A stretch of DNA of 64,000 nt from Amblyomma americanum (lineage: Eukaryota; Arthropoda; Arachnida; Ixodida; Ixodidae), in assembly GCF_052857255.1 (NCBI RefSeq), contig NC_135505.1:45710520-45774519 (forward strand), written 5' to 3'. A program made the position numbers and the translations under genes. Below are positions 53,329 through 63,312 of this stretch, in pieces; positions within the stretch are counted from its first letter, which is position 1, and every line of letters begins with the position of its first letter. The notes below the pieces were generated by a model. The model saw only the letters and a list, made by a program, of their open reading frames with translations. It searched no databases and was not told the DNA's origin.

Positions 53329-54330
53329 GTCTTGTCTGTTACGAAGCAGGGCTGCGTTGATGTCGAAAGTCGGCGAGTTCTCTTGGTCAGGCGAATCTTT
53401 TGTGGAAGGGCCGGAGAGAGCGTTGGAGTCCCGTACATCGGGTATTTCGTCGAAGAAAGCAATCGTCGTTCCTCTGTTAATGTGCCGGTACTCTTCGCTG
53501 AAGTTAGTCAGCAGTACTTCGGCCTGGCCATTGCGGAAATGTGCGATGCCTCTTGCGATGCTGATTCGTTTGTCCAGAAGCAACTGCATGTTCCCCTCGA
53601 TTATGGATTCAGCGTTAATGGCTTTCGTGGCGCCTATGGTCACGATAACGGTTGAAAGGGGTGGGACGCTCACTTCTTCCTCCAGGACACTCAGGGCAAC
53701 GTGATTTTCCCGAGTTTTCATCGAAGTGATGGCTTCGTCCGTCAAAAGGGTGATCAGCTCAGATAGCAGGTCGATAATCGGCTGATGCTGATTAAGGAAA
53801 TCCATACCCAAGATCACTTCGCGGGAGCATTGCGGTAGCACAACAAAAGGCGCAGGATAGGTATGTCATTTTACAGTCACTCGTGCTGTGAATCGTCCTG
53901 GTGCCGTACTGAGCTGGCCCCTGCGGTGTGAATTTGTGGGCCGTCCTGAGCCGTTGTGACTTTTCTCAGCAGCGCATCGAGTGTTCCATTCATAACAAAG
54001 TAATCGGCTCCTGTGTCGACTAGAGCGGTAACTTTCCTGCCGTCGATAGTCGCTTTTAAGTCAGAGGTCCTGGCTCTTGCATTGCATGTCGCTCTCGGCG
54101 TCGGGTCACGGCTTCGTCGCGTATGCGAGTCGCAGGTGGGGCGTGTGGTCGAAGCTTTTCTGGGTGGCGGCGTCGTTTTGAAGGCAGTTTGCATTGTGGT
54201 CGGGGTCGTCATTTTGTACGGCGTCGGTGCAGCGAGTGCAGTTTCTTCATGCGGCTTCGCGGGTGCAGCGTCTTCATGGGGCGTCGTCGGGGGAGGATCT
54301 TCGGCGTTTCGCTCGTGAACAACCTCACCT
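53329..54330 (-). pseudogene. pol: Ty3-type protease and spacer
   Basis: On the minus strand VTALVDTGADYFVMN (about 53,990-54,040) is the intact Asp-Thr-Gly active site, and SREVILGMDFLNQHQPIID (about 53,775-53,835) is the C-terminal ILG block. The rest (LSVLEEEVSVPP, GIAHFRNGQAEVLL, RGTTIAFFDE) is the usual protease-polymerase spacer. The two parts are in different frames with a stop near 53,868. Confidence 0.88.
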
Positions 54331-55241
54331 CCAGAGGTTGCTGTCTTTAGTTTCCCCTACAGGGGCAGGGAGACCTTCCTCGTACCGCGGCTGAGTAGCT
54401 GCGGCGTGGCGACGCAAAGTGCGAGGTTGACGGCGATGGTGAGCGCGAAAAGCGGTGTGGCGTGTAGTGCTCTCAACGCAGGTACTCTTCGAATTCCTGC
54501 GGACATTGTCCGAAGCGTGATCGTCGGGCGTTAGTGGCAAATCCTCGAAGACCGATACCTCAGTACGGGCAGTGACGAAGAATATGGTTGGCCTCACCGC
54601 AATGGAAGCTCAACGATCGGTTGTCCGAAGTCTTGCAGGCGTCGCATTTCGTGGGGCTTGAGCGTCTATCGTAGGCTGAGCGGGTGGGGACAGGGAGGTG
54701 GCGTTCGGGAACAAGTTGTTGATGTCGGACAGGATACAGGGGTTGTCGTTGGGGCTGAGGAGTCCTTACTCCAGCGGCGTAGGACATGGCCTGGGGTTCT
54801 ATGGCCGTCTAGATGTCAAGTGCCTGTTGCATTCCTCCCCGTACCACATCCATCAGAGTCGCTGCTTGTGGCTGTGGGGAGGATGGCAGTAATCGGGGTA
54901 GCTCATCTCGGATGATTTCGCAGATAACTTTCCGCAAGGTGTCGCTGGTGGTGGCCGTCGTGTCCGAACTGATTGCACAGGCAGAGGAAGGGCGATTGTA
55001 CTGCCGAACTCGGACGTCGAGGGTCCTCTCAATCGTGCTGGCTTGTTACATGAATTCCTCGACTCTTTTTGGCGGCTGGCGGACGAGGCTGCCAAAGAGT
55101 TGTTCTTTTACGCCGCGCGTTAAAAACTTCACTTTCTTTTCCTTGGTCATCTCAGGGTCGGCGCGGCGAAATAGGCGCTTCATCTCCTCGACGTAACCGC
55201 GGACGGGCTCATTCGGAAGCTGGATCCTGGACTCGAGGAGT
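54331..55241 (-). pseudogene. gag: Ty3-type gag, C-terminal half
   Basis: On the minus strand from 55,241: LLESRIQLPNEPVRGYVEEM, KRLFRRADPEMTKEKKVKFL, then a Pro/Gln-rich linker and SFHCGEANHILRHCPY (about 54,560-54,610). This is the CCHC knuckle with its first Cys read as Ser. Stops are present near 55,048 and 54,810. The N-terminal half lies 6.6 kb away at 61,865-62,319; the two halves join at residue level without loss. Confidence 0.88.
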
Positions 55242-55497
55242 CATGCCACAAAATAAGGCTATTCGTCATATATTTTGTCTATATTATCTACCTTCCACCC
55301 TACATTTTTCTCCAGGAGTACAAAATTCTTCATGTAAACTGCATGTATGAATACAGACTCTTACGCTCACATTACTTTTCACCTGTAAGGTTTCGGTCAC
55401 ATTCAGCAATTTCTGGTACATTGCAGCATCACACTAACATCCTAAACACACGCAGTAAAGACACACGGCTCGTACCCTGTTTCCGCACAGATTACAA
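55242..55497 (+). pseudogene. Jockey-type LINE C-terminus, left part (inserted in gag)
   Basis: The plus-strand protein YEYRLLRSHYFSPVRFRSHS, TNILNTRSKDTRLVP and CFRTDYN is the end of a LINE ORF2. It is 5'-truncated at 55,242, exactly where the Ty3 gag breaks, and cut at 55,497 by the I-clade LINE. It resumes at 61,413. Confidence 0.8.
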
Positions 55498-55606
55498 TGA
55501 TGATGATGATGATGATTACAACTTTAATATTCCACCAGATAAGGAGGCCCCCTATTCCCCGACCCCGGCACGCAGGCGTAGAGTACGGGGGCGGAGACCT
55601 CCGCGA

Positions 55607-58600
55607 TCACAACCAGGCAAAGAGGTCTTGACTCTTCGCGGCTTCTGTCGCCAGGCGGATGGCTCGTTGCTGTTGAGGAGAGACCTCGCTCCGCAGCAGG
55701 GCTTCCCAGGCTTCTCTACAATTTATGTTTGCTTTAGCCCCTGGGGAGCTAGCGCATTCCCAGATTATGTGGTCGAGGGTCCCTCTCTCCCCACAGTGCT
55801 TGCACTTATCGTTTTTTCTATCACCAGTCTGAATATGAGAAGCCCAGACCAGGTTTACGAAGTTCCCAAATTGAAGGCGCCGCCATGCAACGGCTTCCCT
55901 ATTGTTTAGATGTTAGTCCGGTGGTGGCACCAGTCTCCTGCATAACCTATAATTTTCAGCGATCTCCGTGTAATTTTGCAGACGCTCGTCCATATTCCGG
56001 CAGTCGGGCGGCTCCACAGCCACCCGGAAGTAGAGAGCTCGGGCTAACTCGTGTGCCGCCTGGTTGCCAGGAACGGAGGCGTGTTCGGGGGTCCAAATTA
56101 GACTGATTTTTCTGTTGAGGCGTGTACCGGCCAGAATCCTTATCGCTTCCGGCGTGATCCTACCCTTTCCAAAATTCCAGATGGCTGTTTTGCTATCGCT
56201 GATTATTAAATTGGCTTCCGTTCCAACACAAGCGAGCGCTATCGCAACTTCTTCCGCCGTTTCCGTGTTTCGGCTTCTAATGGTGGCAGCCGATACGGGG
56301 GCACCTCGGCCGTCGACCACCGAGGCGACCGCCGCACCCGACTTGCCACTTGCCGCGTCCACGTACGCAACCGACTTGCTGTCCATCGAATCGAAGCGTA
56401 TGATTAGTGCTTCTGCTCTCTTCTCTCTCCTCTCCGTGTTAAATATGGGATGCATGTTATGAGGGAGGGGGGAAATGATTAGATTTGCTCGGCAGTCCTG
56501 CGGGATGCTCGATTTGCCTCGTAGTCCCCTATCTGCTTGCAGACCTACCATTTCGAGGTTAGCTCTGCCCGTGGTCGTTCGGCTTAATCTTTCGAGCTGC
56601 GAAATTCTGACAGCCTCCGCTATTTCGTCCCAGGTATTGTGCACTCCCATAGAGAGGAGCTTTTCTGTGGGGGTGCTGATTGGTAAGCCCAGGGCCCTCT
56701 TTATGCACCACCGAATGAGTGAGTCTAATTTCCTCCTCTCCTCTGACTTGATGTTTAAGTAAGGCGTGGCATAGCTCACGCGGCTTATTACGTATGCTTG
56801 GGTTAGTTTAAGCAAGCTTCTTTCCTTCAGACCTCGTCCTTTCAGCGCGACCCTTCTAAAAATGCCAAGGGCTTGGGTGGCAAATCTCTCTAGCTTTTTG
56901 ATTGTCCCATCATTATATCCATTCTTCTCAATGAATAGTCCTAAGATTCTGATTTTATCTACATCGGCAACTGGTTTCCCCTCAACGTTAATGTTAAATT
57001 CCCAGCTGCGCTTGCATCGGAGCGATGTTGGGTTATAGACGAGTAATTCCGGTTTTTGCGGAGAGCATGAGAGACCCCTACTGGCAGCATAGTACACGAC
57101 AGTGTCCGCCGCCGCCTGCAGACGTTCCTCGATGCTCGCATCGCTCCTCTGGTTAATCCAGAGGTTGATGTCATCCACATACATACTGAAATTTAGCCCC
57201 TCTATGCTCCTCAGGGCTTCGGGGAGGTTCCGCATCGCCACGTTGAAGAGGAACGGGGAGAGAACCGAGCCCTGCGGCGTGCCCCTGCTCCCTAAGTTCA
57301 GTGTGGGAGACTCAATGTCCTGGAACCTCACTCAGGCAGTTCTGTCTAACAGAAAGTCTTTGATGTAGTCCTATGTTCGCGCGCCTACTCCGATATCCTG
57401 GAGACCGCGGAGGATCGCTTCGTGTGTAACATTATCAAAAGCCTTAGTCAAGTCCATGCTGAGAATTACTTTGGCGTCTCTAGAACGCGAGTCGATTATG
57501 TCGTGTTGGAGTCGGAGCATCACGTCCTGCGTGCACAAGCCCGGTCGGAAGCCGACCATCTCGTGCGGCCACAGGCCGTTTTGCTCCATAAAGCGCGTCA
57601 GTCTTGTCTGGACTACGCGCTCCAACAATTTCCCCATGCATGAGGTTAGGGAAATTGTTCTTAGATTTTCTAGTTTAGGGGGTTTGCCAGGCTTTGGGAT
57701 TAGAATTACGTCTGCCGCCTTCCACTGCGGAGGCAGGTGGCCTTTGGCCCAAATTTCTTGCATATACTCCGTCAGAGCGCTGATGGAGTCATCGTCCAGG
57801 ATTCTTAAAATTTTGTTAGTTATCCCGTCAGGGCCCGGGGCCGATTTCGTTTTTATTCCCAATATTACAGCCCTGACCTCCGCCTCCGTGATGGGTGCGT
57901 CGAGCTCCTGGTTGGGAGTTCCGTCGTATGCTGGGAGGGGGGTACTATGGGTATCGCCAATGTACATGTTGATGAGTTTTTCCATAAATTCTACGTCTGT
58001 ACCATCAAACGCGTGCCTAGCTTTTGATAATCTAATTCCCGATTGGTTTTTTGGGTTGGTAGGGTCTAATAGGTGTCTCAGCAGACCTTACGTTTTGGAA
58101 AGGCTGATGCCCCCCTCCATCTCGTCGCATCTGCTGCACCAATTCTGTTCGCATAATTTGATCGCATAATTTTCAATTTCTTTGTTGTGTCTAGCGATCC
58201 TCCGTCTAAGATTTCGGTTCCATTTTTGCTTCTTCAGTCTGCGCTCCATACCATGCTTTGCCTCCCACATGTGAAGCAGTCTGCTATCGACTATCTTCGG
58301 GGCGTCGTCCCCTTCAAGCGTCTTTGTTGCCTCTCCAACGTGACGCCTGAGGGCCTCCGTCCATTTCTCTATGTTTGTGATCCTCCCTGTGGCAGCTTTC
58401 TCTCGCTTCTCCTTAAATAATTCCCATTCCGTAACCCTCGGTTGACGCGCACGACGCGTCTTCACTCCTTTTTTAAGGATCGAGGCCAGAATGAAATGAT
58501 CGCTGCCCAAATTTTGTTCCGAATTTTGCCAGTTCAGATCTGTCACATTTTTGGAGAAGGTCAGGTCAGGAGAGGTGTCTGTGCAGACGCTGTTACCCAC

Positions 58601-59197
58601 CCTGGATGGACTACTAGGGTCCGTGTGTAGGGTGAGTCCCAGCTAGTGCGCGTCCTCCCATAGCTGCCTGCCTTTAGGGTCTTGTTTAGCGTAACCCCAT
58701 TCTGGGTGCGGTGCACTAAAGTCACCGACTATTAGCAGGGGATTAGTTCCGGCTGCCTCAATCGCTTTGCGAAATAGGGCCCTGAACCCCACCTTTCTCT
58801 GCTTCGGGGTACTGTATAAATTTTATAGGAACACGCTCGGTTCCTCTTTTCGCTCCGTAAGAATTTCCAATAGCATTTCCTCAATTTCTCTCGAGTTGAT
58901 TTCGTGCTCGATTGCCGCAATGTTCCTCTTAATCAACGTTGTGACGCGAGGTTTCTCACCTCTGTCACTTGGAGGAGCTTGGTATCCCGATAGTTTTGCT
59001 GCTTTTCCCGTCTCCTGCATGGCTATAGCTAACGGTTTCTCATCTAATAGCGTCATGTATTGTTGCACTAACGCCCGCTTGCGCTGGAAGCCGCGACAGT
59101 TCCACTGCAAGATTATAGACTCACTTGGTGCGCCTCTTGCCATTTTGGAGCTGGTTGATATTTTCCTCAGCTTTTTGTTGCCATTCTCCAATGGCAA
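55607..59197 (-). pseudogene. I-clade LINE ORF2: endonuclease, RT, RNase H, zinc knuckle
   Basis: One frame of 1,196 codons runs from 59,197 to a TGA at 55,607-55,609 with no frameshift, broken only by stops at 58,820, 58,643, 58,085, 57,368, 57,332 and 55,910. Endonuclease: ILQWNCRGFQRKRAL, IAMQETG, LIVGDFSAPHPEWGY, LGSDHFIL. Polymerase: SAPGPDGITNKIL, LIPKPGKPP, VGFRPGLCTQD, SMDLTKAFDNV, GTPQGSVLSPFLFN and FSMYVDDINLW. RNase H: VAYVDAASG, TAEEVAIALA, LIISDSKTAI, IWTPEHASVPGNQ. The tail CKHCGERGTLDHIIWEC is a CCHC knuckle. ORF2 overlaps the end of ORF1 by 77 bases. Confidence 0.93.
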
Positions 59198-60952
59198 CTA
59201 ATTCTGCCCTTTGTCTTTGTACTTCTCCCGTAAGGGCTTGGATCTGGCTCTGAGTCTGATTTATTGCGCCCATAATTTGGCCCATTAAAGAACCGAATTT
59301 AGCTTCGATTTTGGCTTCTAATCTTTTCTCTAGTACCACCAACGGATCAGCGCCTTCTCCTTTGCGTTTCAGTGGGGGCGGTCTAGCCAATTCTACAATC
59401 ATCTTTTCCTCCTCCGGTGCCGCAGGCTGCGTGGGAGCCGCAGCCCTAGGGGTCGGGGGCGTTGGTTTCGATACCAAGTTTGGTTGCGCACTGCGGGGAG
59501 AGGGGGACCCCGTACGCGCCTGCACTTTTGGTGTACGTAGCTCTTGAGTGAGCTTATTAATTATCTCTTTAAGCTCCCTAACGTCTTTCCTTAATTTATC
59601 GATCTCCTCGTCTTTATCTTTTGCCTGGGAAACGCCACTGCCAAAGCGTACACTTTTTCTATCCCCGCTCGGATTCCGCTTGTGAGTCCACGGGTTCGCC
59701 GGGTCCCTGGAACTCGATCTCCCCCTGGGTGTGGATCCGGGGCGTCCCCTGGTGCGGGAGCTCGAGCGGCCGCGCTGCTGCTGCCCTCCGGTGGTCTCCT
59801 CCAGCTTCGGGAAGGAGTCGTTTCTGGCGCGAAAGTCCTCATTTCCGCGCCTGACCTTGGAACGGCTCCGGGGATTCCCCTCGGCGGTCGCTCCGGCTTG
59901 CTGCTCCTGAAGTTCCTGCTGCTGTTGCATGTTGATCTTGCGTTCCCATAGTCTCTTCTTCACTTCGTAAGGAACACAGTGGAGTTGGTGATGATGGATT
60001 TTTATGGCGCAAGGGCATCTATGGCCAAAGAGCGCCATGGCACAAGGTATTTTTCAAATTCTCAAGGTGGGATCAACGACCTATTCCCTAAGCATTTCAC
60101 ACTAAATAAGCCGAGCACCAGACCAGGGGAAAACTTGTACCCATTGTATCACCGGTGGGTACCCGGCGGCACTGGGGATCGAACCCCGCAGCTCCCGCAT
60201 GTGAGGCGGATGCTCAACCACTTGGCCACCGCTGCGGTCCACAGTGGAGTTCTCTACAATTTCTGTCACCGAGCGGGTGTCCTTTCCCGCACAGTTGGCA
60301 CTTGGGCTCACATAAATGGTCTTGTGGCGGTTGTTCCATGCCACAGCCACGGCATTTCACAATCTCGGGGTCCGGGCAGATGTCTTCACGATGTCCGAGC
60401 CGGCCGCAGGCGTTGCAAACTTCGTATTTTTTTGCGGTAGAGTGCGCAGCGTTGCGCCACGGGCGTGTCTCACCCACCGCGGCACCTCTTTGTCTTCGAA
60501 CAGTATTAAAACTGTCCTCGATTCTCTTCCGAGCCTTCGCACTCCCAGAACCGGATGATTTCCGTAGATTTGCAGCCTTTTCAAAATAGCTTCGTCCGAG
60601 AAGGACAAAGGGACTTCATGCACGACGCCTTTCCCGCTGTCCTGCGGCATAGCTACGTACGTAGTCATTTTGATCTTTTCCCCTTCGAACACGAGGAGCT
60701 TCAAGTCGGCGTATTTTTTCTTCCTTTCCGCGCTGACGGTGGCGACGAGAATGGAATGTTGCTTCACATTCATCGAGATGACATCCTCTCCGGCCGCGTC
60801 TGTGCTGACGCCAGCTGCCCGAAGTTTAGCGTCAGCAATTACGCACTTCCATATTTTATCAGACGTACGAGACCGGCGTGCGGTCTCATGACTATTTTCT
60901 CGGCGCCGTCCGGGATTCGGGCAAATTGCCTTTCAACCGACTATGCCGCCAT
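59121..60952 (-). pseudogene. I-clade LINE ORF1 (gag-like), split by a SINE
   Basis: The likely start is ATG at 60,952 (MAA, then a stop). The N-terminal half is clear from 60,773 (MNVKQHSILVATVSAERKKK, FSDEAILKRLQIYG, ESRTVLILFE), an RRM-like nucleic-acid-binding part. After a frame change in an A-run near 60,430 come three zinc knuckles: CNACGRLGHREDIC, CRGCGMEQPPQDHLC, CQLCGKGHPLGDRNC (60,260-60,420). The SINE interrupts at 60,240. Coding resumes at 59,986 with a Gln-rich, Arg/Ser-rich part and a coiled-coil C-terminus (EEIDKLRKDVRELKEIINKL), ending at 59,121. Two frame changes and the SINE make it dead. Confidence 0.87.
59987..60239 (-). mobile_element. Second-family SINE with 12-bp target duplication
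   Basis: CACAGTGGAGTT flanks it at 59,975-59,986 and 60,240-60,251. On the minus strand: A-box region GTGGCCAAGTGGTTGAGCATCC, B box GGGTTCGATCCCCAG, the body GGTACCCACCGGTGATACAATG, and a tail with GCGCCATAAAAATCCATCATC. 253 bases, apparently complete; it serves as the reference copy for 48,850 and 49,224. Confidence 0.92.
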
Positions 60953-61396
60953 CTTCCTTCCTGCGAGCTTCTCGGCGGCTCGCTGCCGTTCCACATGGCG
61001 TCCCTCGTTGTTCACCAGGGGGGCCGCTTTACCCCTCTTCTAACTGACGTACCATTCTCCCGGCACGTTCAGTTCTTCTGGATCTAAGTCCGCACCATCT
61101 ACGGTCTCCATCATGGCTGATACAGTCTTCGAGCGGAGCCGCCGCCGGTGGCGTCTCGCCGCTAGGTCTCGCCTTAGGCTTAGCTCACCATGTGGCTCGT
61201 CGAAGACCATAAGATCCCAAAAAATGAGGAAAGCGTGGGCTCACCTTGGGAAAATCAATATCCGCGGTGTCCAGGCGTCGAGTGCTGTCGATTCAGCTAA
61301 AATCCAAGATCCGTCGAATTCAACTTGGGCTCGAGCGGCCGTAGTCGACGGAGCTCATCGAACGCACGTCCGCTCTCAATCTCGCAAGTACAAGCG
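60953..61396 (-). promoter_or_regulatory. I-clade LINE 5' UTR, probable internal promoter
   Basis: GC-rich sequence between the target duplication and the ORF1 start. LINE 5' UTRs carry an internal promoter; no specific box could be named here. Confidence 0.5.
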
Positions 61397-61412
61397 TCCG
61401 CACCGATTACAA

Positions 61413-61864
61413 GCTCCAGACTTTACGTCCCAATCTTCCGTCCGTATTAAACAAATATCAACAAATCAAATGTTTGACACCTGTTCAACTGCTACAAGTT
61501 TTTTACAATTTGTATTGCAGATTTTTTTTCGCTACAGTGTTCCTTAGTTATTCTTTTACAGCTTCCCTCCAATTGCTCACGAAGATGCCTTCTCATTATT
61601 CATGCGATTTGTGTCAATCTCTAACAAAAAATGCAGTCTTTGTGTACACATTTTCTATCGACCTACCTGAAAGTGTTTCTTATTTTTTGTAAAGCTGAAT
61701 ATTTCATGTTAACCTTTTTTCATCATTTTTATTAGTGTTATTATAATTTAGTGGTCTCGTCTATGCTGCCTTTTAAGGGTTGCGTGGGCCTCGTCAAGCT
61801 GGTTGATTACAGCTTTTAGTCCGGGTGACCCACCAGCTTTTCTGGTAAATAAAGATGAAGTTCA
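61413..61864 (+). pseudogene. Jockey-type LINE C-terminus, right part, and 3' UTR
   Basis: It continues the previous fragment (after RTDYK: LQTLRPNLPSVLNKYQQIK) to a stop near 61,547, or 61,692 in the other frame. A 3' region follows with a CCAGCTTTTCTGG small palindrome and AATAAAGATGAAGTTCA, ending at the Ty3 gag. AGT is present on both outer sides (55,239-55,241 and 61,865-61,867). Confidence 0.78.
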
Positions 61865-62319
61865 AGTTCGGCTCTATCTTTCCTGACCACACTGGTTAAT
61901 ACCTTCTTTAGTTCTCTCTCGAATAGCTCCGATGCCGTAAGGGACGACTCGTGGTTTTCGTACCACGTGCGTGCGGAGCTTTGCAGTGAGAAAAATATGC
62001 GTCCAATTTTTGCCGCCTCATCCCACTTTTTGAATGACGCCATGCGCTCGAATTGGTCCAATCATTTTTCAGGGTCTTCGTCTAGGGATCCATTGAATGT
62101 TGGCGGCACCCGCGGTTGCTGCAGTATGGTCGGTGACGACATCTTTGGCGAGGTTGCGGTGCTCAAAGCAGCGTCTTTTCGCTGTCTAGTGCGGTCCGGC
62201 AGGGTCCCTAACTCAGGCTCCTCTTCCTGGAGACGTCGGCTGGTTCGCTGAGCTGGCTCGTCATCGGGTGCAAAGCGCTGATGGCTGGCGTCACGACTTG
62301 AAGGGGGCGTTCGGAACAT
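61865..62319 (-). pseudogene. gag: Ty3-type gag, N-terminal half
   Basis: It starts MFRTPPSSRD at 62,319 and includes QQPRVPPTFNGSLDEDPEK and LDQFERMASFKKWDEAAKIG, then FFSLQSSARTWYENHESS and ELKKVLTSVVRKDRAE, a capsid N-terminal region. A TGA at 62,062-62,064 interrupts it, where the family has Trp. It ends at 61,865 at the LINE insertion and continues at 55,241. Confidence 0.87.
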
Positions 62320-62346
62320 GGAAGGCAACCTCGCACCTCCACCAGA

Positions 62347-62577
62347 TGTCACGTAGTGATGGCGGCAGTCGAAGGAGCGATGAAAACGGACGAAAGGTCT
62401 TCTAAAAGGAAACTTTATCTGGTTGAATTGCGACCACAATGAATTGAAGCACTCGGCGGCGACGAACACACAAGCGTGGTCGGCGGTTGTCGAACAGAAT
62501 GCCCGCCGCTGTCGGCTGTGCTCAATTTAAAGCTGATAGTGAACTTTCGAAATAAAGCGTTCAAAGTTACTAGAACA
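62347..62577 (-). repeat. 5' LTR of the interrupted Ty3 element
   Basis: Read on the minus strand it starts TGTTCTAGTAAC and ends ACTACGTGACA, followed after TC by TGGTGGAGGTGCGAGG, a TGG-starting primer-site candidate. It is a short LTR of about 231 bases. The 3' partner is lost because the element is truncated at 52,368, so the ends rest on sequence signals only. Confidence 0.6.
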
Positions 62578-62890
62578 TTACGGAACAACGTAGAATCAGC
62601 TCTGCCTGGATGCGGTCAATCGATATAAATCTAGTGGCGTCTTCCGCCGCAAACAAAGCGTTAAAGTGATGTGGCGCTAGATTTGAAAAACGAACAAACA
62701 CTGCAAATATTCGCGGCAATATTTTTTGTATATATAGTCTATTGCTTAAGTAGTTTGAGACATATGCTGGCATTTGATTGAAATTACAAATCCTCTTTTC
62801 AGTGAATTTTATTCCAGATATGCCCGCGTGGCGCGGTTTTGTGACACAATGCCGGCTGGATAACGCTGGGTTTTCTGCTGAATGGCAGCC
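62578..62890. other. No gene seen
   Basis: AT-rich host-like DNA between the Ty3 LTR and the TTAA at the start of the next transposon. Confidence 0.4.
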
Positions 62891-63312
62891 TTAAGGGCAC
62901 AGGGTAAGGTAAAATTAAAAAAAAATCGTTTTTTTTCTTTTGGAATTTTAGAAGTTCAATTCTTTTTACACATGTTCCATGATAGCACTTTCCTCAGAAA
63001 GCCATATTTACGGCTGAAAAACGCTTTTTCCGAAACCAAGTAGTGAGCGGCCACGCCCCCTTTCAGGATTAACGTCAATTTTTTCAACCAAAAAGTCCAC
63101 CACCTGATTTCAAAACTTGTCCAAAATCAGCTACATATAAAAAATTGTCTGGCAACTATTGTACAGCTCCTCTTTTTTAGCCAAGACAATCCTGAGACGC
63201 TTTGCACGTTTTTTCCACGTTTCTGCAACCTTCATGCAGCTGCGTCCGAGTGCTATCCCTTTCGATCAGTATTGTAAATTGTGCCGGTGTTGGTTGCTGC
63301 TGATAAGTTGAG
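62891..63312 (+). mobile_element. 5' end and leader of a DNA transposon (Kolobok/Mutator type)
   Basis: TTAA at 62,891-62,894 is followed by GGGCACAGGGTAAGGTAAAATT and an A-run, then an AT-rich leader up to the transposase ATG at 63,313. A TTAA target followed by GGG is what Kolobok-type elements show. The right-hand end is outside the window, so the inverted repeat is untested. Confidence 0.5.

Larger units (their letters stand above)
55498..61396 (-). mobile_element. I-clade LINE, full length, with 16-bp target duplication
   Basis: The flanks TCCGCACAGATTACAA (55,482-55,497) and TCCGCACCGATTACAA (61,397-61,412) are target duplications with one change. The element is 5.9 kb including a SINE: 5' UTR about 444 bases, ORF1, ORF2, a short 3' UTR and a (ATC)n tail, seen on the plus strand as TGATGATGATGATGATGATT at 55,498. 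Having both ends defined is unusual in this window. Confidence 0.9.

Noticed and set aside
55498..55517. Acidic poly-Asp frame (TDYNDDDDDDY)
   Set aside because: It is the (ATC)n tail of the I-clade LINE read on the other strand and joined to the Jockey-type fragment.
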